Source: Clostridia bacterium
GTDB lineage: Bacteria; Bacillota; Clostridia; Peptostreptococcales; Anaerovoracaceae
Reading direction: 5' to 3'
DNA: 5,021 nt
Assembly (NCBI GenBank): GCA_024682015.1
Contig: JAIKZT010000146.1
Span: forward strand, 1 to 5,021
Positions 1 through 4,828 of the stretch are shown here, in pieces. The notes below the pieces were generated by a model. The model was not told the DNA's origin, made no database searches, and saw only the letters and a list, made by a program, of their open reading frames with translations. Numbering within the stretch: position 1 is the stretch's first letter; each line of letters starts with the position of its first letter. Position numbers and translations under genes: made by a program.

Positions 1-140
1 CAACGTCCCATCTGCTCCGCACCTTCAGAAATCTGGTGGCCCGACGGTTTACTTCAGAGTTTGTCGCAGAGGGGCGTTCCCTGCCGTATTGTGATTATGA
101 ATCAGGCCTGAATCGATCCATGCAGCGTTTTGATCGATAA
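1..140 (+). CDS. Possible 3' end of an unidentified upstream gene
   Basis: The frame starting at base 3 is open for 45 codons and ends at a TAA at 138-140, just before the csoR promoter. Its translation looks protein-like (for example LLRTFRNLVARRF near the start and a charged end, RSMQRFDR). I do not recognise a family. A second + frame is also open from base 1 to a TGA at 109-111, so openness alone is weak evidence and chance is a real alternative. No clear intrinsic terminator separates this stretch from the csoR promoter. If neither frame is coding, this is simply intergenic DNA upstream of csoR. Confidence 0.25.
   Translation, partial: TSHLLRTFRNLVARRFTSEFVAEGRSLPYCDYESGLNRSMQRFDR
112..138. 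repeat. Short inverted repeat upstream of csoR promoter
   Basis: ATCGATC at 112-118 is the exact reverse complement of GATCGAT at 132-138, with a 13-base loop between them. It ends 9 bases before the -35 hexamer. There is no T-run after the stem, so it is a poor terminator. It could be a protein-binding site or chance. Confidence 0.3.
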
Positions 141-147
141 AGAATGC

Positions 148-176
148 TTGACAAATACCCACCCGGGGTATATAAC
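148..176 (+). promoter_or_regulatory. Sigma-70-type promoter of csoR-copA
   Basis: A perfect -35 hexamer TTGACA (148-153) is followed by exactly 17 bp and a -10 hexamer TATAAC (171-176), one base off consensus. Transcription should start around 183-184, giving a leader of about 43 bases before csoR. A CsoR-type operator fills the spacer and runs into the -10. A promoter this strong, covered by an operator, fits tight repression with high induced output. The start site is inferred. Confidence 0.85.
155..171. promoter_or_regulatory. CsoR-type operator 1, within the promoter
   Basis: ATACCC (155-160) and GGGTAT (166-171) form a perfect 6-bp inverted repeat around 5 bases, the G/C-centred, AT-flanked pattern of operators bound by copper sensors of the CsoR family. 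It lies between the -35 and -10 and touches the first base of the -10, so bound repressor would exclude RNA polymerase. A longer stretch (153-173) matches operator 2 at 19 of 21 positions. The gene immediately downstream encodes a CsoR, which supports autoregulation. Confidence 0.85.
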
Positions 177-191
177 TATGGCAGGATCAAA

Positions 192-208
192 ATACCCATC
201 GGGGGTAT
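192..208. promoter_or_regulatory. CsoR-type operator 2, in the 5' leader
   Basis: ATACCC (192-197) and GGGTAT (203-208) repeat the architecture of operator 1, with identical half-sites and spacing. The centres (163 and 200) are 37 bp apart, about three and a half helical turns. This copy lies just downstream of the predicted transcription start and ends 18 bases before the csoR start codon. It could strengthen repression by blocking initiation or clearance. The RNA copy could also form a small hairpin upstream of the ribosome binding site, but that is speculative. Confidence 0.8.
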
Positions 209-226
209 ATGAAAGGATAAACTGCC

Positions 227-541
227 ATGACTGAACAGAAAAACTGTTGCTGTGAGGCTCACCGCACGAAACAGCGCAGCGAGAAGGAATACAAGGATCT
301 GATGAACCGTCTGAAGCGCATCGAAGGCCAGGTGCGCGGCGTGGAGAACATGCTGGAAAACGGCGCCTACTGCCCGGACATCCTCGTGCAGGTGTCCGCG
401 ATCAACTGCGCGCTGAACAGCTTCAACAAAGTCCTGCTGGCTGAACACTTGAGATCCTGCGTGGTAGAGGATATTGCAGCGGGCAAGGGCGACGAAGCGA
501 TCGACGAACTGGCGGCTCTGCTGCAGAAACTCATGAAGTAG
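227..541 (+). CDS. csoR: CsoR-family copper-sensing transcriptional repressor
   Basis: This 104-residue protein is a full-length member of the CsoR/RcnR (DUF156) family, all-helical cytoplasmic repressors that release DNA when they bind metal. The family core is visible: NRLKRIEGQVRGVENML (28-43), then Cys49 in AYCPDIL, then His74 and Cys78 in an H-x3-C arrangement (EHLRSC). Cys/His/Cys is the Cu(I) ligand set of CsoR, unlike the Cys/Cys pair of the sulfur sensor CstR or the His-rich site of the nickel sensor RcnR. The N-terminus is unusual, with Cys7-Cys8-Cys9 and His12, and there is an extra Cys61. The start is supported by an AAAGGA site at 212-217. Two cognate-looking operators lie upstream, and a copper ATPase gene starts 9 bp after the stop, so copper is the most likely effector. 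Confidence 0.93.
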   Translation: MTEQKNCCCEAHRTKQRSEKEYKDLMNRLKRIEGQVRGVENMLENGAYCPDILVQVSAINCALNSFNKVLLAEHLRSCVVEDIAAGKGDEAIDELAALLQKLMK

Positions 542-545
542 GAGG
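540..545 (+). promoter_or_regulatory. copA ribosome binding site overlapping csoR stop
   Basis: AGGAGG (540-545) is a full Shine-Dalgarno sequence 5 bases before the copA ATG at 551, and its first two bases are part of the csoR TAG stop codon. This packing indicates co-transcription and probably translational coupling of csoR and copA, and it fixes the copA start. Confidence 0.85.
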
Positions 546-550
546 CAGGC

Positions 551-3181
551 ATGGAACGATACGATGTAACCGGCATGAGCTGCGCCGCCTGCAGCGCGCG
601 GGTCGAAAAGGCCGTGGGCAAGGTACCCGGCGTAACGAGCTGCGCGGTCAGCCTGCTGACGAATTCCATGAACGTGGAAGGAAGCGCCAGCAGCGAAGCC
701 ATCATCAAGGCCGTGGAAGATGCGGGGTACGGGGCGGCATTGAAGGGCGCTTCTTCCAGACAGGCTCCGGGAACGCCGGGAAGACAGTCCTCAGGCGCAT
801 CGGGCCGCCTGGTTCAGGGCTCGCCTGCCGCGCAGGACGACCCGCTGAAGGATACCGAAACGCCCAGGCTGAAGAAGCGGCTCATCCGGTCCGCGGCCGT
901 ACTGGCCGTGCTCATGTACTTTTCCATGGGCCATATGATGTGGGGTTGGCCTGCGCCTGCGGCGTTCGACAACCACGTCTTCCTGGGCACGTTCGAGATG
1001 CTGCTGGCCATCATCTGCCTTGTGATCAACGGCAAGTTTTTTACGTCCGGATTCCGCAGCCTGCTGCACGGCGCGCCGAACATGGATACGCTCGTGGCGC
1101 TCGGTTCCGCGGCCAGCTTTGGCTATTCCCTGGTGGAACTGTTCGCGATGATCCTGGCGCAGGGTAACGGCGATCACGAGACCGTCATGGCGTACGGGAT
1201 GAACCTCTATTTCGAATCCGCCGCCATGATCCCCACGCTCATCACCGTGGGCAAGATGCTGGAGGCGAAGTCCAAAGGCCGCACTACGGATGCGCTGCGC
1301 AGCCTCATGAAGCTCGCGCCGAAGACCGCGCTGCTCGTGGGTGAGGACGGCAGCGAAACCGAAGTGCCCATCGAGAGCGTGCAGACCGGCGACATCTTCG
1401 CGGTCCGGCCGGGCGATTCCGTGCCCGTGGACGGCATCGTGGTGGAGGGTTCCACGGCCATCAACGAATCCGCGCTGACGGGCGAGAGCATTCCCGTGGA
1501 CAAGGAGCCAGGAGACGTCGTGAGCGCCGCCACGGTCAACCAGGCTGGCTACATCCGCTGCCGCGCGACGCGGGTGGGCGAGGACACGACGCTGGCGCAG
1601 ATCATCCGCACGGTCTCGGACGCGGCTGCGACGAAAGCGCCCCTCGCGCGCATCGCGGACAGGGTGTCGGGTATCTTCGTGCCGGCCGTGATCGGCATCG
1701 CGGTCCTTACCCTGGCGGGCTGGCTTTTGGCCGGAAAACCCTTCAGCTTTGCCATCGCCCGGGCGATATCGGTGCTGGTCATCTCCTGCCCCTGCGCGCT
1801 GGGACTGGCGACGCCCGTCGCCATCATGGTCGGCAGCGGCATGGGCGCCAAAAACGGCATCCTCTACAAGACGGCCGCTTCGCTGGAAGCAGCTGGCAGG
1901 GCGTCGGTCGTCGCGCTCGACAAGACGGGGACGATCACGGAAGGCCGGCCTGTCGTTACGGACGTACTGCCCGCTTTGGGCATCAGCCGCGACGAGCTCC
2001 TCGCGAAAGCCGGTTCGCTGGAAAGCCGGTCCGAGCATCCGCTGGCGAAAGCCGTCATGGAAGAGGCTGGCGGGCTGACCCTGTCAGATGTGTCCGACTT
2101 CAAGGCGCTTCCGGGCAACGGCCTGCAGGCGATGCTGAACGGAACGCTTCTGCAGGGCGGCAGCCTGAAGTTCATGGGCGGCTGCCGGGGCGTGGACGAA
2201 CGCGTCCGCAGGCAGGCAGAAGCGCTGGCGCTGCAGGGCAAGACGCCGCTGCTGTTCGCGGAAGACGACGCCTTGCTGGGGCTCATCGCCGTGGCAGACA
2301 CCATCAAGGCGGATTCGCGGGAAGCGGTGAAACAGCTGCGGGACATGGGGCTGGACGTGGTCATGCTGACCGGCGACAACGAACGGACGGCGAAGGCCAT
2401 CGGCGAGCAGGCAGGCGTGGACAGGGTCATCGCGGGCGTGCTCCCATCGGAAAAGGCGAAGGTCATCGAGGATCTGAAGAAGTCCGGGAAGGTCATCATG
2501 GTCGGGGACGGCATCAACGACGCGCCGGCCCTGACGACGGCGGATACAGGGCTGGCCATCGGCGCGGGGGCGGATGTGGCCATCGACGCGGCGGACGTCG
2601 TGCTGATGAAGAATTCTCTGCTGGACGCGGCGGCTGCGGTAAGGCTATCGCGGCGGGTCATCCGCAACATCCACCAGAACCTGTTCTGGGCGTTCTTCTA
2701 CAACGCCATCTGCATCCCGCTGGCCATGGGCCTGTACGGCATCGCCATGAAGCCCATGTACGGCGCGGCAGCCATGAGCCTGTCATCTTTCTGCGTCTGC
2801 ATGAACGCGCTGCGGCTGAACCTGGTCGACATCCACAAGCCGTCTGAAGGGGGCAGGCGCAGCCGTAGAGGGGCAGAAGTACCCGCGGGTGATAAAGATA
2901 TCATTGCAGTTCAAAAAACGGCGGAAATCGCCGATTTTACGGATCACGAAGCGATCGAGGAGGAAAGAAACATGACGAAGACATTAACGGTGGAAGGCAT
3001 GATGTGCATGCATTGCGAGGCGCGCGTAAAGAAGGCTCTCGAGGCGATCGACGGCGTGGAGAGCGCTGTCGCCAGCCACGAAGCCGGCACTGCGGTGGTG
3101 ACCCTCAGCAAGGACGTGCCCGACGACGTGCTGAAGGCAGCCGTCGAGGCGCAGGACTACCCGGTGAAGGGCATCGCGTGA
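551..3181 (+). CDS. copA: Copper-exporting P1B-type ATPase with C-terminal CopZ-like HMA domain
   Basis: This inner-membrane pump uses ATP to export Cu(I). In its 876 residues I see an N-terminal HMA domain (1-66) with C11-A-A-C14; a Gly/Ser/Pro-rich linker (67-105); the first membrane segments (about 111-127 and 143-160) and two more before the actuator domain; the actuator TGES (310-313); the membrane CPC motif (413-415); phosphorylated Asp457 in DKTGT; the SEHP nucleotide-binding motif (494-497); TGDN (607-610); GDGINDAP (652-659); and Tyr717-Asn718 and M742-x-x-S-S in the last two helices, which mark the Cu(I) subgroup. All catalytic motifs are intact. After the last helix comes a polar linker (about 758-807) and a second HMA domain (808-876) with C819-M-H-C822, resembling a whole CopZ chaperone. 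It sits in an operon with csoR, 9 bp away. The stop codon lies in a repeat unit. P1B ATPases with a C-terminal HMA domain are, as I recall, known in gut Bacillota. Confidence 0.96.
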   Translation: MERYDVTGMSCAACSARVEKAVGKVPGVTSCAVSLLTNSMNVEGSASSEAIIKAVEDAGYGAALKGASSRQAPGTPGRQSSGASGRLVQGSPAAQDDPLKDTETPRLKKRLIRSAAVLAVLMYFSMGHMMWGWPAPAAFDNHVFLGTFEMLLAIICLVINGKFFTSGFRSLLHGAPNMDTLVALGSAASFGYSLVELFAMILAQGNGDHETVMAYGMNLYFESAAMIPTLITVGKMLEAKSKGRTTDALRSLMKLAPKTALLVGEDGSETEVPIESVQTGDIFAVRPGDSVPVDGIVVEGSTAINESALTGESIPVDKEPGDVVSAATVNQAGYIRCRATRVGEDTTLAQIIRTVSDAAATKAPLARIADRVSGIFVPAVIGIAVLTLAGWLLAGKPFSFAIARAISVLVISCPCALGLATPVAIMVGSGMGAKNGILYKTAASLEAAGRASVVALDKTGTITEGRPVVTDVLPALGISRDELLAKAGSLESRSEHPLAKAVMEEAGGLTLSDVSDFKALPGNGLQAMLNGTLLQGGSLKFMGGCRGVDERVRRQAEALALQGKTPLLFAEDDALLGLIAVADTIKADSREAVKQLRDMGLDVVMLTGDNERTAKAIGEQAGVDRVIAGVLPSEKAKVIEDLKKSGKVIMVGDGINDAPALTTADTGLAIGAGADVAIDAADVVLMKNSLLDAAAAVRLSRRVIRNIHQNLFWAFFYNAICIPLAMGLYGIAMKPMYGAAAMSLSSFCVCMNALRLNLVDIHKPSEGGRRSRRGAEVPAGDKDIIAVQKTAEIADFTDHEAIEEERNMTKTLTVEGMMCMHCEARVKKALEAIDGVESAVASHEAGTAVVTLSKDVPDDVLKAAVEAQDYPVKGIA
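2913..2938 (+). terminator. Terminator-like hairpin inside the copA linker
   Basis: CGGCG (2919-2923) and CGCCG (2929-2933) form a perfect 5-bp stem around GAAAT, with six As before (2913-2918) and ATTTT after (2934-2938). The layout is that of a weak intrinsic terminator, yet it lies in frame within copA between the pump and the C-terminal HMA domain. The stem and T-run are short, so strong termination is unlikely. It may be a relic of a former copA-copZ gap or a partial attenuator. Confidence 0.3.
2957..2964 (+). promoter_or_regulatory. Internal Shine-Dalgarno before in-frame ATG
   Basis: GAGGAGGA (2957-2964) lies 7 bases before an ATG at 2972 that is in frame with copA. It includes a full AGGAGG core at near-optimal spacing, comparable to the site that starts copA itself. 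It encodes Glu-Glu-Glu in the pump frame, so it could be a coincidence of Glu codons. However, the ATG falls exactly where a stand-alone CopZ would begin. Confidence 0.55.
2972..3181 (+). CDS. copZ: Possible free CopZ-type copper chaperone from internal start
   Basis: Translation from the internal ATG gives 69 residues, the usual length of stand-alone CopZ chaperones, which are small cytoplasmic proteins that hand Cu(I) to CopA and CsoR. It starts MTKTLTVEGMMCMHCEARV, with the Cu(I)-binding C12-M-H-C15 motif and the expected beta-alpha-beta-beta-alpha-beta character, and ends near the canonical domain boundary (DYPVKGIA). It shares frame and stop with copA, so the same residues are also the pump's C-terminal domain. 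Evidence for independent translation is the strong ribosome binding site 7 bases upstream, preceded by an AT-richer, poorly structured linker like a former intergenic gap. This cannot be proven from sequence. The alternative is that only the full-length fusion is made. Confidence 0.5.
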   Translation: MTKTLTVEGMMCMHCEARVKKALEAIDGVESAVASHEAGTAVVTLSKDVPDDVLKAAVEAQDYPVKGIA

Positions 3182-3238
3182 CACAGGGGGACGGTTCTCT
3201 GTCCCAAATGACACAGGGGGACGGTTCTCTGTCCCACG
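3179..3238. repeat. Two tandem 30-bp units with internal inverted repeat
   Basis: A 28-bp sequence beginning TGACACAGGGGG occurs identically at 3179-3206 and 3209-3236, giving an exact 30-bp period. Each copy contains GGGAC-N8-GTCCC (3188-3205 in the first copy), able to form a 5-bp-stem hairpin; an alternative ACAG/CTGT pairing is also possible. The TGA that begins copy 1 is the copA stop codon. The pattern resembles short palindromic intergenic repeats (REP-like) that I recall being dispersed in some Bacillota genomes, but no transposase is visible in the window. Confidence 0.8.
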
Positions 3239-3273
3239 AAAAAAGGATGCCCGGCAAGGCATCCTTTTCATTT
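3239..3273. terminator. Strong bidirectional intrinsic terminator between convergent genes
   Basis: AAAAGGATGCC (3241-3251) pairs perfectly with GGCATCCTTTT (3258-3268) around the loop CGGCAA, an 11-bp stem. On the + strand the tail is TTTTCATTT; on the minus strand the As at 3239-3244 become a run of six Ts. It therefore ends copA transcription 60 bases after its stop and also ends the minus-strand peptidase gene, whose stop is at 3304-3306. Confidence 0.92.
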
Positions 3274-3303
3274 CGGGAAACACAGCTGCGCGGCTGCCGT
3301 GCA

Positions 3304-4737
3304 TCACAGCCTTGCAATGTAGTGAAACCCCGTATTCTCCACGAGTCCGAACACGATGGCCTTACCCCTGGCTTTCAGGCGGCCGAACATGTCGCCTTCC
3401 GACCAGATCCGCCCCTCCGGCGTCACCAGCACGCCTTCGAAGTGGAAGACGTGGTTCGCCGTGCAGCGGCGGGGACCCTCGGCGAGTTCACTCAGCTCGT
3501 CCTCGATGTACCAGTAGATCGTGCCATGGCCGCCGAAGATGCGGCGCTTGTCGCGCAGGAAGTCGATGGAGGGCCGCACAGGCTGCCCGTCCGCCAGCAG
3601 GTCGTAAAAACCGGGCTTACCCGCAGGCACCAACTGCGCTTCGATGCGGCGCATGGGCGGGTCACCCGCGGGGACGGCGCGTTCGTGGCACAGGTAGACC
3701 ATGCGGCGCAGCCAGGCCTGGCTCAGCTGGCTCTCGCGGTATTCGCGCGGGCCGCAGGCCAGATCGAAGCCGCCGGCCGGGTCATTCACGTAATAGACCG
3801 TCTCGCCGAGCTCTTCGCTGTAGAAGTAGCCCGTGCAGACGATCAGGTGGCCGTGCGTCGTAACGGATGAATTCGTCAGCTGGGGCACGTCCATGTCGTC
3901 GCGCCAGCTGTACTTGACGGAAAGCCCGACGGGGTAGCCCGCGGCGAGCTCCGCCTTCAGCCCCGCGAAACCCATGTAGCGGGCATAGCTTTCCATGCCG
4001 TACGCGCCGGCGCAGGCAGTCGTAAAGCTCCAGTTGCCCGTGCCGCCGAAGCCGTAGTCCTGGCACAGGAACGTCGTCTCCTCGGGCAGCACGTCGAGGC
4101 CGCAGTGGTTCAGCTGCATGGCGATGGACGTAGCCGAGCAGATGACCCCGCCATAGTCCGGATCCCGCCTCTTCTGCGACATGACGGGCGTGTCGAGCAG
4201 CATGCGCTCGGGCAGGGCGCCCATGTCTTTGCCGCCCTCCGCTTCGAGTTTTTCGCGCCAGGCCGGATCGTCCGTGTTCTTCCAGGTCGCGGCCAGCAGG
4301 GACAGGGAAGGCATGGCTTTCGCGCCCACCCCGGCGCGCAGCACGGCTTTCAGCTGGAACGCCCGCGCGGCCTTTCCATGCTTGACATTGACGGAACTGT
4401 CTCCGCCGTCGCGGTACGAGTTCGCCCATACGAGATCGTCCTCCTGATCGGGGCAGGCCCTTTGGATGTGAGCCCCCCAGCGGCCCCAGCTCATCCAGGC
4501 GCTCCAGCGGCCATCCACGAGCAGGCGGGCGTATATCTCTGCTTCCGTGCCGGCCGGAGTATCGGCATTCCAGGACGCGACCAGGTCGTTGAACGGCTCG
4601 ACCGTTTCGAACGGGTCAAGCAGGAGCACGCCTTCCAGCGGTCCTGCGAGAACAAGCGCTTTGCGCGGTTCATCCCAGCAGACATTGCTCAGCCGGCCGC
4701 TCTGCAGCGACGATTCTTTCCATACAAACGTATTCAT
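3304..4737 (-). CDS. C39-like papain-fold cysteine peptidase family protein
   Basis: This 477-residue protein looks like the peptidase C39-like family (Peptidase_C39_2 type). Visible candidates for the active site are Gln188 (PVMSQ, oxyanion hole), nucleophile Cys200 in GGVICSATS, His297 in THGHLIV and Asp319 in YYVNDPAGG, in the family's order and spacing. Residues 1-170 look beta-rich with a Trp-rich stretch (DGRWSAWMSWGRWG, 75-88), perhaps a binding domain; 360-477 form another uncharacterised part. There is no signal peptide, no membrane segment and no neighbouring ABC exporter, so it is unlikely to be a bacteriocin-processing C39 peptidase. The start at 4737 is chosen because GGAGGAG (4745-4751, minus strand) sits 7 bases upstream. 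An earlier ATG at 4776 would add an Arg-rich 13-residue tail encoded over the preceding terminator. Substrate and role are unknown. The gene is convergent with copA. Confidence 0.8.
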   Translation of the reverse strand: MNTFVWKESSLQSGRLSNVCWDEPRKALVLAGPLEGVLLLDPFETVEPFNDLVASWNADTPAGTEAEIYARLLVDGRWSAWMSWGRWGAHIQRACPDQEDDLVWANSYRDGGDSSVNVKHGKAARAFQLKAVLRAGVGAKAMPSLSLLAATWKNTDDPAWREKLEAEGGKDMGALPERMLLDTPVMSQKRRDPDYGGVICSATSIAMQLNHCGLDVLPEETTFLCQDYGFGGTGNWSFTTACAGAYGMESYARYMGFAGLKAELAAGYPVGLSVKYSWRDDMDVPQLTNSSVTTHGHLIVCTGYFYSEELGETVYYVNDPAGGFDLACGPREYRESQLSQAWLRRMVYLCHERAVPAGDPPMRRIEAQLVPAGKPGFYDLLADGQPVRPSIDFLRDKRRIFGGHGTIYWYIEDELSELAEGPRRCTANHVFHFEGVLVTPEGRIWSEGDMFGRLKARGKAIVFGLVENTGFHYIARL

Positions 4738-4744
4738 AGACACT

Positions 4745-4751
4745 CTCCTCC
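4745..4751 (-). promoter_or_regulatory. Ribosome binding site deciding the C39-like start
   Basis: Read on the minus strand this is GGAGGAG, 7 bases before the ATG at 4737. It selects that start over the longer in-frame ATG at 4776, which has no comparable site. I see no convincing promoter in the short gap back to the upstream gene, so the peptidase gene may depend on read-through or on a promoter I cannot recognise. Confidence 0.8.
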
Positions 4752-4777
4752 GCCTGCGGCCTCTTCGCCGCGCCATA

Positions 4778-4808
4778 AGGAAAACGCCTCGCGGCGGGCG
4801 AAGCGTTC
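4778..4808 (-). terminator. Probable intrinsic terminator after kinase-like gene
   Basis: On the + strand, AACGC-C-TCGC (4783-4792) faces GCGA-A-GCGTT (4798-4807) across the loop GGCGG. On the minus-strand RNA the single mismatch becomes a U-G wobble, giving a 10-bp stem followed by a TTTTCCTT-type tail. It lies about 20 bases after the stop of the kinase-like gene and about 45 bases before the peptidase start, so it probably separates or attenuates transcription between the two. Confidence 0.6.
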
Positions 4809-4828
4809 CGTTTGTCTGGGCCAGGCCC

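Noticed and set aside
227..541. Assignment of the regulator as CstR, FrmR or RcnR
   Set aside because: The Cys49/His74/Cys78 pattern, the CsoR-type operators and the adjacent copper ATPase all favour a copper sensor; no sulfur, formaldehyde or nickel genes are nearby.
551..780. An E. coli-type programmed frameshift after the first HMA domain
   Set aside because: I see no slippery run such as CCCAAAG in the right frame at the domain end, and the reading frame continues normally into the linker.
791..2670. Long antisense open frames opposite copA (415 and 268 codons)
   Set aside because: They are shadows of GC-rich codon use in copA; their translations are Arg/His- or Ser/Ala-rich low-complexity sequences, while copA carries every catalytic motif of its family.
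2881..2890. Perfect palindrome ACCCGCGGGT in the copA linker as a third CsoR operator
   Set aside because: The half-sites are only 2 bases apart rather than 5 and lack the flanking AT bases of the two promoter operators. A 10-bp palindrome is plausible by chance in GC-rich DNA.
3179..3238. The 30-bp tandem repeat as a small CRISPR array
   Set aside because: The units are directly adjacent with only 2 bases between the identical parts, so there are no spacers, and no cas gene is present.
3004..3870. A 288-codon + strand frame crossing the copA end, the repeats and the peptidase antisense
   Set aside because: It runs in the wrong frame through the copZ-like domain, through the tandem repeat and terminator, and antisense to a gene with recognisable catalytic residues. 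No family resemblance is visible.
4738..4776. Longer peptidase start at 4776 adding an Arg-rich N-terminus (MARRRGRRRRRVS)
   Set aside because: The start at 4737 has a strong ribosome binding site 7 bases upstream. The extension is low complexity and its beginning abuts the terminator hairpin of the upstream gene.
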